From IMG/VR virus record IMGVR_UViG_3300042992_001479, positions 1 through 38,923 of that record: DNA of 38,923 nt; one strand, written 5' to 3'. A program made the position numbers and the translations under genes. Source of the stretch: a virus. Under the pieces are notes generated by a model. That model saw only the letters and a program-made list of their open reading frames with translations. It ran no database searches and had not been told where the DNA came from. Below are positions 15,717-23,910 of the stretch, one piece after another (the stretch's first letter is position 1; every line of letters starts with the position of its first letter).

Positions 15717-16013
15717 CTAAACGAGAGAAGGAGACTGATATATATGAACAGTCATAAGATAAAATGGACCACTAGTTCGTGGAGACTCAAGGTGCAAAGT
15801 CCCGACGTATACCGAATGATCTGGAACATCCCCACCAGTTAAGACACTAGTGAAGGTTACATCAACTGGGATCAGGGGCTTCTCAAGTGTTTCATAAAAT
15901 ATTGCTGGTATACCATCTTGTTCATGAACGGTGAGCACCTTAAATGCTCCCTGTGAAGCTGTTATTGTTACACTTGTATCTGTCATTTGTGTCTTATGAA
16001 TCACTCGTCCCAT
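15717..16013 (-). CDS. Small beta-rich phage protein (DUF7352-like)
   Basis: 98 residues. The succession VTITASQGAFKVLTVHEQDG, IPAIFYETLEKPL, SVYVGTLHLES and FYLMTVHIYQ resembles a small family of phage proteins annotated as DUF7352, beta-rich and of unknown function. It lies just upstream of the tmRNA promoter and downstream of a membrane-protein gene. GGAG stands before the ATG. The family assignment is from memory of the pattern. Confidence 0.6.
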   Translation of the reverse strand: MGRVIHKTQMTDTSVTITASQGAFKVLTVHEQDGIPAIFYETLEKPLIPVDVTFTSVLTGGDVPDHSVYVGTLHLESPRTSGPFYLMTVHIYQSPSLV

Positions 16014-16031
16014 AACATTACTCCTTAATGT

Positions 16032-16394
16032 TTATTCGTCTTCATCGCTGTTCTTGATACCGATCACATTTAGTCTAACTAGAAGCACAAGAATATTCGT
16101 ATAAAGCAATATACTAATCCAAGGAATAGCTATATACGCAATTTGAGAATATTCGCTTACGTATACAAATGACACTGCTGTAGCATTAACGAAAAGAAAA
16201 CCTAACATCTTCTGAATGTCAGCACCTACATTCAACGTAGACCCAGCTATTCCAACAAATACTCTTGACAAAATATAGTAAAAGTCAATAGCATTAATGC
16301 ATACAAATAAAGCTAAGGCTTCTATACTATATGGAACATTAAAACTTGCGGCCACTACAGCCGCGAGCACAATGTATACAAATATTTTTTTCAT
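16032..16394 (-). CDS. Multi-pass membrane protein of unknown function
   Basis: 120 residues with about four hydrophobic segments: residues 4-20 (IFVYIVLAAVVAASF), about 25-45, 65-80 (GFLFVNATAVSFVYV) and 87-108 (AYIAIPWISILLYTNILVLL), and a charged C-terminal tail ending NSDEDE. No enzymatic motif is visible. It overlaps the AAA+ gene end (TAATG) and is probably translated after it. A holin-like or other envelope role cannot be decided from the sequence. Confidence 0.6.
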   Translation of the reverse strand: MKKIFVYIVLAAVVAASFNVPYSIEALALFVCINAIDFYYILSRVFVGIAGSTLNVGADIQKMLGFLFVNATAVSFVYVSEYSQIAYIAIPWISILLYTNILVLLVRLNVIGIKNSDEDE

Positions 16395-17506
16395 TAAAAG
16401 GGTGCATCCAGATTTTCTGGTGTCTGAGGCGTATTCAAATCCGCATTTGCATCAATTTTTGCATAAAGATCGATGAAAGCTGCCTGAGTGTCGGAGTCAA
16501 ACCTTGACACACAGAGCGTAATAGATTTTTTTCTGTTTTTGAAGATTGCAAAAGTTTGTACGATGTGGCACAACCGGCGGCTTGAAATAACTTCTTCTAC
16601 ACCACCGTCATCAAACGTTTTACGAATAGCCGCAGACCATTTCGTAAGGTTGTCAGCAAACTCTTCGTCAACGTTTCCGAAAAGTTCCATGTGCTTAAGC
16701 ACAATCTTCTTTTCTACGTTGGCATTAGGATATGGTTGCTCAACGGTGATAGTGAACCGTTCAAGAAAAGCTTCGTCGATGATGCTAGCGGCAATGAAAC
16801 GACCGTCTTCTGAACCCTTACCCTTTGTGTTAGAAGTAGCGATGATGTTAAAACCAGGAGCTGGTGATATAAGTTCACCAGTCTTTTTGATCAAAACTGG
16901 TTTACCTTCGAGCACACCCTGAAGAGCCATTAGCTTGTTTGAACCCCGATCAATTTCGTCGATGAGAAGGATTGCACCAGCTTCCATTGCTTTGATAACC
17001 GGTCCCTTTGCGAAAACAGTTTCACCGTTTGAAAGCCGGAACCCGCCGATAAGATCATCTTCGTCTGTCTCAGGGGTGATCTGAAGACGAATATATTCTC
17101 GGTTAAGTTCTGCACAAGCCTGTTCAACCATCATTGTTTTGCCATTACCTGACATGCCAGTGATATAAACCGGATAGAACATTTTTGATCCGATGATAGT
17201 AGCGATGTCTTTGTAATGGCCCCACTTAACGTATGTCTTCGATTTGTTTGGGATATGTGTTCCATCTTCAGACAAAATCTTTGGCTGTTCGAAGCCCTGT
17301 GTCATGACAGGACGAAGTTGAGTAACAGTAGCTGACAGATCATATACTCCCCGCTTAACTGTTACAACGTTTTTGATTACTGACCAAACAACATTGTGTT
17401 TGATACCATTTGCATCAGCAAAATCGACAAGTTCTTTGCGAGTAAACGTGGTTGCACCAGGATTGGCAGCCAGAATTGCTTCGACGAAGTTCTTAATGTC
17501 AGACAT
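16394..17506 (-). CDS. AAA+ ATPase, CobS/MoxR type
   Basis: 370 residues starting MSDIKNFVEAILAANPG. I chose this ATG (17504-17506) because GGAG lies 8 bases upstream. Residues 1-65 are a small helical N-domain. The ATPase follows: Walker A GMSGNGKT, a sensor loop DEDDLIGGFRL, Walker B AILLIDEIDR, sensor 1 NIIATSN, and the arginine-bearing AFLERF segment. This is the CobS/MoxR branch, common in T4-like phages as a cobS gene. Partners in this family carry vWA domains, and the neighbouring 739-residue protein does. A cobalt chelatase role is not supported, since no CobN or other pathway gene is visible. Confidence 0.85.
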   Translation of the reverse strand: MSDIKNFVEAILAANPGATTFTRKELVDFADANGIKHNVVWSVIKNVVTVKRGVYDLSATVTQLRPVMTQGFEQPKILSEDGTHIPNKSKTYVKWGHYKDIATIIGSKMFYPVYITGMSGNGKTMMVEQACAELNREYIRLQITPETDEDDLIGGFRLSNGETVFAKGPVIKAMEAGAILLIDEIDRGSNKLMALQGVLEGKPVLIKKTGELISPAPGFNIIATSNTKGKGSEDGRFIAASIIDEAFLERFTITVEQPYPNANVEKKIVLKHMELFGNVDEEFADNLTKWSAAIRKTFDDGGVEEVISSRRLCHIVQTFAIFKNRKKSITLCVSRFDSDTQAAFIDLYAKIDANADLNTPQTPENLDAPF

Positions 17507-17540
17507 GTGAATCTCCATTGGATTATCTGCTTACATATTC

Positions 17541-17569
17541 TATATAAGGTAAGTCGTACTGAATGTCAA
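17541..17569 (-). promoter_or_regulatory. Early promoter of the CobS-like gene
   Basis: Minus-strand TTGACA (17564-17569), 17-base spacer, TATATA (17541-17546), 35 bases upstream of the ATG at 17506. It is preceded by G and followed by TTC, as in the other early promoters of the window. Confidence 0.78.
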
Positions 17570-17572
17570 CCA

Positions 17573-19792
17573 TTATGAGATAATTGCTGCAAATTTTGCG
17601 GCAATTAGGCGATTGTGTTTTTTCTTAAGGGCTTTATCAGTGAAGGCCTTTGCAATGGTTTTAACATCTTTATTGAAGGTGTCTTCATCATAATCGTCGT
17701 CATCAGTTGCTACATCACCAGTAGAAAGAGCTGTAAAGATTTGGTGATCATACCCGTTTAAGTTTTCGAAGATGTAGTAATTATCTTTCTTCATCTTTGT
17801 AATTGCGGTATTCATTTCATCAACAGACTTACTCCTAATCTCGTATTTGATATTAGCAGGTCTAATGAGATGGTAGTTGATAGTTTTAACACCCATTTTA
17901 CGAATGCCATCGAGAAGGTTTTGTGTTGCATCATAATATGGAATATTGATACGTTGGCCCATAATATCCAAGACTCGAGTCTTACTTGCCTTTGCTGCAT
18001 ACCGGTCGATATCAATTCCATCGACTACATGAATACCATCGCCTTTGCCATCAGTCAAGGTGATGAAATTCATCTTTTGTACATTATGTTTAGCGCGGAA
18101 AGCGGCAATATGATGATACATAGCCATAATAGAAGTATCGAGAGGAGTTCCCTGAAGCTCCTCCATATGAGATTGCCATGCTCTCCTAAAAGAAGTAGTT
18201 TGCGCAAAGAGTGCACGAAACGCTTCTTCATATACTTTCTTGTTCATTGAAGAGTCAATGAGTTTGAACAAATGTGTAGTGTCCATACGAATTGATGTCA
18301 ATGATTGTTTAATTTCATTATGGCGATTACGTACGTTTGCGTTATTCGGGTTTGTGAAGGCATAAACCTCGAAAGGAATATTCACACGCTTACAAAAGGT
18401 AGTAAGAATTAGCAACTGTTTGATAACCTTGGGAAGCAATCCATTCATTGAACCAGAGTAGTCGATCATCATCATCACGCCGTGAGACTGATCGTCGTCA
18501 AGATGAGTCACTTGTTTAAAAATAGCATCGTCGTACTTATATTTGTGAAGCATGTTAACATCGATCGAACCCTTCATTGACTGGCGAGCACGAGCAAATC
18601 TGCGAGCAGTCTTTCGCATTTCGAACTCTTTCACCATAACTGAGACTACCTGTTTAGTGTTCGACAAAAACTTAATATAGTGTTTTTCAGGGTAATCACA
18701 GCGACCACAAGTGCGATCACGACTTTCTTTTAGTTCTTGGTAAGAAGAAGTAGAGGCCATGGCCTGTTCTTTTGTTGGACCCTTCACAAAGAGAGTAGAT
18801 CCACCAGCATTAATTGAGTCAACGAGTGCTTTGGCAATTGCATTCCTAAAGATAGCGTCTGTCTCAACATTACTAATCTCATTGGAATATCCTCCAAGAG
18901 AGTCAATTTCTGTCTCGGCCTTAACACTATTTTCGCCTGAAGCTTCTTTTTGAGCAACTTCACCTTCAATGAAGCTATCGACGTCAACTTCAATCTTAAC
19001 ATCACCGTTCTTAATTGCGTCGTGCAGTTCTTTCGAGATATCTGATGAAGTTTTGCCGCCCTTAGGCTTATCTGCAGTCAAGACAATCTTGTCGGGGATA
19101 GTATCCCTAGCGGTGCCTTCACCTCCTTTACCTTCTCCTCGAGAAAAACTACCATCACCATCGTCAAGACCATTCTGTTCTTGAAGTACTTCAAGACCAT
19201 TCTGTTCTTGAAGTTGCCGCTCACTATTTTCAAGTTGCTCTTTCATGAATTCATAAATTTCACGACAAGAATCAATAACGTCTTTCCAAGTTTCAACTGC
19301 CATTGCGCGATCAACGTATGGCTGTTCTTTCGAACTAAATCGAACATCAACGAGACCACGGCTTTTTGAGTAGATGTTAACCCGATTCATGAAAGACATT
19401 TTGTTGACGTCGTTATCCTTTAGACCAAAGAAATCACGATCAAGAAGATCTTGATAACCGCGCTTAAAGGATGATAGAAGTCCAGGGTATTCACGAAGCA
19501 CGAGTTTTTCAATACGAATGTCTTCGATGACATTAACATAACTACGAGGGCAACCTGGGATGTCTGTATCCGAGGAATGCCAACCGTCTGCAGGGGTATG
19601 AAGTGCGTGGCCAATTTCATGACCAACGAGGAGATCATAGAGATCTTTACCTACGTCTTTCCAGAATGGAAGACCCAGGATTCGTTTTTCTACATCGAAG
19701 AATGCTGTGGGATGGTTCGTCTGCTCGACTGTAATATTTTCACGAGCAAGAAGCTTAGCAAGAATAGTCTTTTTAGCAAGAAGAACTGTCAT
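17573..19792 (-). CDS. CobT-like protein: HExxH metal site plus vWA domain
   Basis: 739 residues. Near the N-terminus LLVGHEIGHALHTPADGWH gives an HExxH metal motif (H58, E59, H62) with another histidine at 65, like a zinc metalloprotease. Residues about 185-260 are an acidic linker rich in Gly, Glu and Gln. The C-terminal half carries a vWA domain: GVMMMIDYSGSMNG (MIDAS, D at about 443) and FITLTDGKGDG. Next to a CobS-type ATPase this looks like the phage version of CobT. The metal motif suggests a peptidase, or a chelatase that acts on an unknown target. AAGGA precedes the ATG. No function has been shown by this evidence. Confidence 0.8.
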   Translation of the reverse strand: MTVLLAKKTILAKLLARENITVEQTNHPTAFFDVEKRILGLPFWKDVGKDLYDLLVGHEIGHALHTPADGWHSSDTDIPGCPRSYVNVIEDIRIEKLVLREYPGLLSSFKRGYQDLLDRDFFGLKDNDVNKMSFMNRVNIYSKSRGLVDVRFSSKEQPYVDRAMAVETWKDVIDSCREIYEFMKEQLENSERQLQEQNGLEVLQEQNGLDDGDGSFSRGEGKGGEGTARDTIPDKIVLTADKPKGGKTSSDISKELHDAIKNGDVKIEVDVDSFIEGEVAQKEASGENSVKAETEIDSLGGYSNEISNVETDAIFRNAIAKALVDSINAGGSTLFVKGPTKEQAMASTSSYQELKESRDRTCGRCDYPEKHYIKFLSNTKQVVSVMVKEFEMRKTARRFARARQSMKGSIDVNMLHKYKYDDAIFKQVTHLDDDQSHGVMMMIDYSGSMNGLLPKVIKQLLILTTFCKRVNIPFEVYAFTNPNNANVRNRHNEIKQSLTSIRMDTTHLFKLIDSSMNKKVYEEAFRALFAQTTSFRRAWQSHMEELQGTPLDTSIMAMYHHIAAFRAKHNVQKMNFITLTDGKGDGIHVVDGIDIDRYAAKASKTRVLDIMGQRINIPYYDATQNLLDGIRKMGVKTINYHLIRPANIKYEIRSKSVDEMNTAITKMKKDNYYIFENLNGYDHQIFTALSTGDVATDDDDYDEDTFNKDVKTIAKAFTDKALKKKHNRLIAAKFAAIIS
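19164..19217. repeat. 27-bp imperfect tandem repeat in the CobT-like gene
   Basis: Two adjacent 27-base units (19164-19190 and 19191-19217) share their first 24 bases and encode LQEQNGLEV and LQEQNGLDD in the acidic linker. It is a small in-frame length polymorphism candidate. Confidence 0.8.
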
Positions 19793-19812
19793 GTTGGTTC
19801 CTTTCTAAGATC

Positions 19813-19841
19813 AGTATATACTGGTCTTAGGTGAATGTCAA
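19813..19841 (-). promoter_or_regulatory. Early promoter of the CobT-like gene
   Basis: Minus-strand TTGACA (19836-19841), 17-base spacer, TATACT (19813-19818), ending 21 bases upstream of the ATG at 19792. It matches the early promoter pattern of the window. Confidence 0.8.
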
Positions 19842-19880
19842 CTAAGAATATGATAGACCATGTTTTATAAGTCAATTAGT

Positions 19881-20198
19881 CTAAGCAGTAAAGTTGCCAC
19901 GCGAATGACCAGGACCACCGTCTTCAATAAACACCTTTGTTGGTTTTCCGTGATTCATAGCAAAGATATTTTCCATGGAAGCATATTGCTTATCGGAAAT
20001 TATTCCCATGAGAGAGTAAAAATGACCAACGGCAGATCCCCAGATAATTGGGCGCTTTATATCGTTTGTCTGAACTATGTAGTAATAATCTGAATTGTCT
20101 ATTGCAATTCCGATTAGACGAACAATTTGTGTATCATGCATGATACACATGTGATTATGAAAAGGTTTCGTTTTTTCTATAAATTCTTCAGGAGTCAT
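19881..20198 (-). CDS. Hypothetical protein
   Basis: 105 residues, soluble. It contains FHNHMCIMHDTQIVRLIGIA, YYYIVQTNDIKRPIIWGSAV and a C-terminal GGPGHSRGNFTA. The middle reads as a small beta barrel (VRLIGIAIDNSDYYYIVQT), but I do not recognise a family. No strong ribosome site precedes the ATG. It is the last AT-rich gene before the GC-rich island begins to its right. Confidence 0.55.
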   Translation of the reverse strand: MTPEEFIEKTKPFHNHMCIMHDTQIVRLIGIAIDNSDYYYIVQTNDIKRPIIWGSAVGHFYSLMGIISDKQYASMENIFAMNHGKPTKVFIEDGGPGHSRGNFTA

Positions 20199-20251
20199 AT
20201 AGTATACTCATTTTAATGCCCTTTGCCGGCTGGTTTCGAAACATTGACTTT

Positions 20252-20824
20252 CTATGCCTCTTTTTGAAAAGCATCATAGACGCGGCGATCAAATTCATCC
20301 CACGCAGCAGTCTCCGCTGCATTCAGCGCCGTCCACCACGCCGTCCACCACGCCACATCGCCTCGCACCGCGCCCTGGGCAGCTGCCGCATCAGCCGCAG
20401 CCGACGCAGCCGACGCTTGTGCTGCCCTGGAAGCAAAGAAAGTCATGCGCAGCAGCTTTGGCTCTACTGGCTGCGTTGTCAGGTACTTACGTAAAATTTC
20501 CGGCATGACCCAAAAGTTGTCGTCTGCGAACCGGCGCAATAATTGTGTTGAATCAATGCTAGCAAGGATGGTGCGCTCTGAGGAAACGCCCTTGTCAGAT
20601 TGTTCCTGCACATTACCGCCGAAACTGACCTTGTGTAGCATTGGTCCAGGTGCATAGCGGAGTGCATGAGACGGCCGGCGGGACCAATGATAGCCAGCCT
20701 CGCAAATCTTAATCTTGCTCTGGAAAATCAGCGTCTGGCCGACCGCTGGAATAGGGGAACCGTCACGAAGGGTGGACCCGGTGAAGTGCCATGCGATAGT
20801 TTCGTTTACATCTTTAGTATTCAT
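20252..20824 (-). CDS. DUF7666-like phage protein with alanine-rich tail
   Basis: 190 residues from MNTKDVNETIAWHFTGSTLR. The first 110 residues match a phage/prophage domain with the pattern WHF-TLRDG-P-P-G, CEAGYHWSRRPSHALRYAPG, and RTILASIDSTQLLRRFAD. The C-terminal 60 residues are alanine-rich (ASRAAQASAASAAADAAAAQ) and end in WDEFDRRVYDAFQKEA, a tail common on such proteins. Function unknown. I chose the ATG at 20822-20824 rather than the GTG four codons upstream. It is at the left end of the GC-rich accessory island. Confidence 0.7.
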   Translation of the reverse strand: MNTKDVNETIAWHFTGSTLRDGSPIPAVGQTLIFQSKIKICEAGYHWSRRPSHALRYAPGPMLHKVSFGGNVQEQSDKGVSSERTILASIDSTQLLRRFADDNFWVMPEILRKYLTTQPVEPKLLRMTFFASRAAQASAASAAADAAAAQGAVRGDVAWWTAWWTALNAAETAAWDEFDRRVYDAFQKEA

Positions 20825-20843
20825 ATTTTCTTTCACTATAAAG

Positions 20844-21014
20844 TTACTTTTTTGGAGTAGTTTGTTCAGCTTGTTCTAGGTCGTGCTGGCGCTGCCGCCA
20901 GACATGGCAAAGACGAAGAAGCCGCCTACTTTCTGCTGGAAACTCTGCCGTAAGTGCATCTCCAGCTTTAAGCAGTGCGTCAGCTTTAGCCTTTGCCTTT
21001 TCTTTCGTCATCAT
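20844..21014 (-). CDS. Small charged protein (56 aa)
   Basis: ATG at 21012-21014 preceded by AAGGGG, stop TAA at 20844-20846. The translation MMTKEKAKAKADALLKAGDA continues with FPAESRRLLRLCHVWRQRQH and a short Thr-Pro-Lys end. It is a helical basic protein with no recognised domain. It lies between the SprT-like and DUF7666-like genes and shares their direction. Confidence 0.6.
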   Translation of the reverse strand: MMTKEKAKAKADALLKAGDALTAEFPAESRRLLRLCHVWRQRQHDLEQAEQTTPKK

Positions 21015-21104
21015 TTCCCCTTGTGTTAATATGTGTACCGAAAGCGGTCATACAATACGATCAAGTGTGTGACGCATTGGCCCCGACAACTATATGCCAA
21101 CTGT

Positions 21105-21560
21105 TCAAAGAACATTAAGCATAGGATTGATCAAGTCGCGCCGAAGGTAGCGGTAGATAGCTTTGAAGCAATCGCCGTGTGGCTTGCGATACGTCAACCG
21201 ATAGCGGGAAATCCTTTGGCAATACGCATATTGAATATGGTGAGCCACTTCATGTGCTGTGATGAGCATGTAGTAATCGGCGTCACTTGTCATCGGCCGG
21301 CTTCCAATGATTTGATCATCTGCAAATGAGGCATACTCTTTAAATATAGTATTGCCGCGCTGCCACCCGTTCAAGCAAATGTTGATTTTGTTTGCGCCAC
21401 CTGAGGATCTCCCTCCTTGCCGGCGATGAAATTTCAGGGCCTTTCGTGCACGGGCAAGTGCATCAGGCGGAAGGTCCAATTCATATTCCTTGCGCCGAAG
21501 CATCTTCATACAGTCAGATAGTGTCGTGTAAACAAGGGCTTCAATCTCTGCATCAGTCAT
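21105..21560 (-). CDS. SprT-like zinc metallopeptidase
   Basis: 151 residues. MLITAHEVAHHIQYAY gives the HExxH motif (H at about 106 and 110), and HGDCFKAIYRYLRRDLIN supplies the third ligand histidine in the family context HGxxFkxiyrxL. The N-terminal half (MTDAEIEALVYTTLSDCMKM) is helical. SprT-like proteins act on DNA-bound or misfolded proteins, but in phages the target is unknown. It follows a clear early promoter at 21592-21620. The gene is GC-richer than the surrounding core genes. Confidence 0.75.
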   Translation of the reverse strand: MTDAEIEALVYTTLSDCMKMLRRKEYELDLPPDALARARKALKFHRRQGGRSSGGANKINICLNGWQRGNTIFKEYASFADDQIIGSRPMTSDADYYMLITAHEVAHHIQYAYCQRISRYRLTYRKPHGDCFKAIYRYLRRDLINPMLNVL

Positions 21561-21591
21561 ATTGATTCTCTTCTTTACTGTTTCTTACCAT

Positions 21592-21620
21592 AATATAAAT
21601 AATTCAAAACCAAATGTCAA
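21592..21620 (-). promoter_or_regulatory. Early promoter of the SprT-like gene group
   Basis: Minus-strand TTGACA (21615-21620), 17-base spacer, TATATT (21592-21597), 31 bases upstream of the ATG at 21560. It carries the flanks common to the early promoters (GTTGACATTT). Confidence 0.75.
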
Positions 21621-21665
21621 CTGGTCACCACGTATGCTTATAGATACAGTTAAGAAATTGAATGG

Positions 21666-22202
21666 TTAGATCATTTTTTTTGTACTCGATAAATTCAGTT
21701 GTGCCAGCGTTTCGACTGGATCACAGGTGTTATTCCTTTCAAGGATTTCCGTAGCGATCCGTCCTCTATGTTTACGAAAAGCCGCGGTTTTTCCGTCTGG
21801 ATATCCTGGCGTAGCTCCGTAAGTGTTGGCCACTTGCGCGCAGTGTTCTCGCTCTTTTTTCGTAATCAAATCAATCATCACTTTCAACTTATCTATGTCG
21901 ATGCTACTACTCATGCGCATATTGTAATCAGCTTGCGCTGCTGCTTTGGCGGATTCCATAGATGGATGAATACGTCCGAAACTGAGTATACCTATCTCAC
22001 ACCCTGGGTAACTCGCCGAAAGTTCATAACACCCCTCATCCATGTATGAAGGATGTATTAGGTAACTTGCTGCAAACCACGCTGACGCTTTCGCACCGCC
22101 ATAGTGAATGTCTTTCCATACTAAGGGCTTCACTAATTCAGAGACTAGCATATTCCATGAGTCATTTTTGTTTTTTTCTGTTTCGTTAACATGCTCGTTC
22201 AT
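21666..22202 (-). CDS. Hypothetical protein with Ea22-like end
   Basis: 178 residues from MNEHVNETEKNKNDSWNMLV, the ATG at 22200-22202 preceded by AAAGGA at a good distance. The N-terminal part includes HYGGAKASAWFAASYLIHPS. The end, KKEREHCAQVANTYGATPGY followed by DGKTAAFRKHRGRIATEILE, resembles the CA(K/Q)VA...IA..I motif of Ea22-like phage proteins. Function unknown. It overlaps the Lar-like gene upstream by 17 bases. Confidence 0.6.
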   Translation of the reverse strand: MNEHVNETEKNKNDSWNMLVSELVKPLVWKDIHYGGAKASAWFAASYLIHPSYMDEGCYELSASYPGCEIGILSFGRIHPSMESAKAAAQADYNMRMSSSIDIDKLKVMIDLITKKEREHCAQVANTYGATPGYPDGKTAAFRKHRGRIATEILERNNTCDPVETLAQLNLSSTKKMI

Positions 22203-22383
22203 TATTAACATCCTTTACATATGTTGTAACCATCGTGTTCCACTCAGTGATAGCATCATTTTTATCAAGACTGGAAGGCCCATATGCGCTACATTGTACA
22301 CACTTTACCCACCGCGCTAAAACTCCAGAAATTATTAGATAATCAGAGCTACATCCATTAGGGCATGGGATCAGGTCGCTCAT
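22186..22383 (-). CDS. Lar-like restriction alleviation family protein
   Basis: 65 residues. LIPCPNGCSSDYLIISGVLA, then VKCVQCSAYGPSSLDKNDAITEWNT, matches the Lar family: CxxC-type zinc knuckle, second CxxC, a GP turn and an A-I-xWN end. Lar of Rac prophage modulates type I restriction. Many phage homologues are only assumed to. The first pair reads CPNGC instead of the usual CPFCG, so its metal site may differ. Overlaps the next gene upstream by 4 bases. Confidence 0.7.
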   Translation of the reverse strand: MSDLIPCPNGCSSDYLIISGVLARWVKCVQCSAYGPSSLDKNDAITEWNTMVTTYVKDVNNERAC

Positions 22384-22772
22384 TGACGTTCTCCATTACG
22401 CACGGCCTTAATTGCGGCATCAGCTAGCATTAACCACTTGGTCCGCTCTTGGTCTGAGGCATCTGCGAAACCTTCCAAGGTGCGGTTTTTACCAACATTT
22501 GGTGCGGCACGGTCAGCTTCGGCTTTCCACATACTGAATGCTACATGCTCACAGTTAATACGCATTTGTGTATGTGCGCGGGTGTTCCATGAATCAACTG
22601 TCTTCTGATACTCAGTGTTATATTCTCCTTCGGCTTGGGGCCACACTCCGCAATACAGGCTTTCGCAGGTGATGTAGAACATGGGATCTGTAATCACATT
22701 TCCGTTGATGTAGTCATCCAGATGGGTTTGAGGTTTGCTCCCACAGAACGGACAGGGCAGTAGGTTACTCAT
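22380..22772 (-). CDS. Lar-like zinc-ribbon protein with Ea22-like end
   Basis: 130 residues from MSNLLPCPFCGSKPQTHLDD, the ATG at 22770-22772 preceded by GGAGG. The Lar-like part (residues 1-65) has CPFCGSKP, CESLYCGVWPQAEG and DSWNTR. The rest has ADRAAPNVGKNRTLEGFADA and LADAAIKAVRNGERQ, typical of helper proteins in accessory phage clusters. It overlaps both neighbours. Restriction alleviation is only a family-based guess. Confidence 0.68.
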   Translation of the reverse strand: MSNLLPCPFCGSKPQTHLDDYINGNVITDPMFYITCESLYCGVWPQAEGEYNTEYQKTVDSWNTRAHTQMRINCEHVAFSMWKAEADRAAPNVGKNRTLEGFADASDQERTKWLMLADAAIKAVRNGERQ

Positions 22773-23001
22773 AACTCGCCTCCTCTTGAGGATCATCGCA
22801 GCCGCACGAAATGGCTTGTCCACCACAAACGGCGCAGCGTTCTTGGTCACAGCCGGGGTGATGCAGCGTTCCGGGTGGGCAATAACAGTCGTGGCATCGA
22901 TCCGTGCCACTGTTAGGCAACCGTGACGGCTCCCTGTCGAACTTGAGATAAGTGCAGCCGACGGCGTAGGTCATTTCCTGTTCGCAACAGTTGCAAATCA
23001 T
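22765..23001 (-). CDS. Small cysteine-rich (zinc-binding) protein
   Basis: 78 residues from MICNCCEQEMTYAVGCTYLK (ATG at 22999-23001). It has several Cys pairs: CNCCEQ, CHDCYCPPGTLHHPGCD, CAVCGGQAISCGCDD. Such arrangements suggest two or three zinc knuckles and a protein or nucleic-acid binder. Widespread in phage accessory clusters, function unknown. It overlaps upstream and downstream genes by 4 to 8 bases. Confidence 0.62.
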   Translation of the reverse strand: MICNCCEQEMTYAVGCTYLKFDREPSRLPNSGTDRCHDCYCPPGTLHHPGCDQERCAVCGGQAISCGCDDPQEEASYE

Positions 23002-23201
23002 TTGCGTTCCTCCACTTTGAAATAGGCGTCTGCGCGGGCTTTGACTATTGGTTGATGGCTTCCTGCGCATCCGTGTTCGACGAAATACGCTGGACCGCTA
23101 CAATACAAAGTATCTCCGTGTCTTTGTATGCTATAAATTAACACCAATTTCCCGCAGACATCACATTTGACTGGCCTGGTATCGTGTTGCAAAGGTATCA
23201 T
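22998..23201 (-). CDS. Small zinc-ribbon-like protein
   Basis: 67 residues with KCDVCGKLVLIYSIQRHGDT and CSGPAYFVEHGCAGSHQPIV, plausible zinc ligands C13, C16, with further C and H residues. No named family recognised. It ends in ATGA over the next gene start, so it is translationally coupled to it. Confidence 0.58.
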   Translation of the reverse strand: MIPLQHDTRPVKCDVCGKLVLIYSIQRHGDTLYCSGPAYFVEHGCAGSHQPIVKARADAYFKVEERK

Positions 23202-23263
23202 ATTACACTCCTAAGTTTATGAGAATGCCTCTGTAAAATGGGTATGAAAGACATATATGTAGT

Positions 23264-23581
23264 TTATGTCTCTGTCGGTTGACCAGTCCAGTGGAAGGAA
23301 TGTGTCATTTCACTCTCCTCACATGCCTCGACGCAATATTGGTACAGCTTCCAGCCCCCGACTTCCCAAGTCAGAGCAATGTCACAGTCATCTACCAGCA
23401 ACTTCGGTGCCGGGCAGTTTCTTGCCTCGTAGTCATCCAGAAATGCTATCGCCAAAACTGCGCTTTGGGGGCAGGCAGAATAAGTTGAACGGTCGCCGAT
23501 TTTGTAGAGGCCCACCATTTTGTGAACGGCTTCTCTCAGCGCGGTATAATTTGCTGCGAGTTGATTGTAGTCAGCGATCAT
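23264..23581 (-). CDS. Hypothetical protein
   Basis: 105 residues, helical start (MIADYNQLAANYTALREAVH), then a segment with AVLAIAFLDDYEARNCPAPK and LTWEVGGWKLYQYCVEACEE. No family recognised. Its ATG overlaps the stop of the upstream gene, the usual arrangement in this cluster. Confidence 0.55.
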   Translation of the reverse strand: MIADYNQLAANYTALREAVHKMVGLYKIGDRSTYSACPQSAVLAIAFLDDYEARNCPAPKLLVDDCDIALTWEVGGWKLYQYCVEACEESEMTHSFHWTGQPTET

Positions 23582-23910
23582 GGCTTTCTCCGAAAAAAAC
23601 TAACCACTTTTCCTGATGACAAAAAGTCATAAGTATATCTTATATCGCCTTCTCGCCAGAACGCGGTTATGGATCCACGCCCATTTGACCCAATACCCGG
23701 GTGGGAAACATGTTTGACGTGCCGAAGCCACGACAAGAACGTTGTTAGTGCGACCAATGACGGCAACTCGTCATTATCTTCCCACGCATCTTCTGCCATC
23801 ATGTTGGCAAACTGGACGCTTAAGCGTTCTGCACACCCCTCTGGAAGCTGCGATGCAGGGTCATATATGATCTTCCGAATTTCCTCTAATCGCCTTTCAC
23901 GTAAAGTCAT
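23578..23910 (-). CDS. Hypothetical protein
   Basis: 110 residues. The N-terminus is basic and helical (MTLRERRLEEIRKIIYDPAS), followed by LVALTTFLSWLRHVKHVSHP and GSITAFWREGDIRYTYDFLS. The second half resembles proteins I associate with rhizobial genomes, without a function. The start overlaps the preceding gene's stop (ATGA). Confidence 0.55.
   Translation of the reverse strand: MTLRERRLEEIRKIIYDPASQLPEGCAERLSVQFANMMAEDAWEDNDELPSLVALTTFLSWLRHVKHVSHPGIGSNGRGSITAFWREGDIRYTYDFLSSGKVVSFFRRKP

Noticed and set aside
16394-19792. Cobalamin (cobalt chelatase) biosynthesis pair
   Set aside because: Similarity to CobS and CobT is at domain level only. CobN and other pathway genes are not visible, and the HExxH motif suggests a different job.
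21594-21601. Plus-strand TATAAATA
   Set aside because: It lies in an all-minus region with no plus-strand gene downstream, overlapping the -10 of a minus-strand early promoter, so it is probably coincidental.
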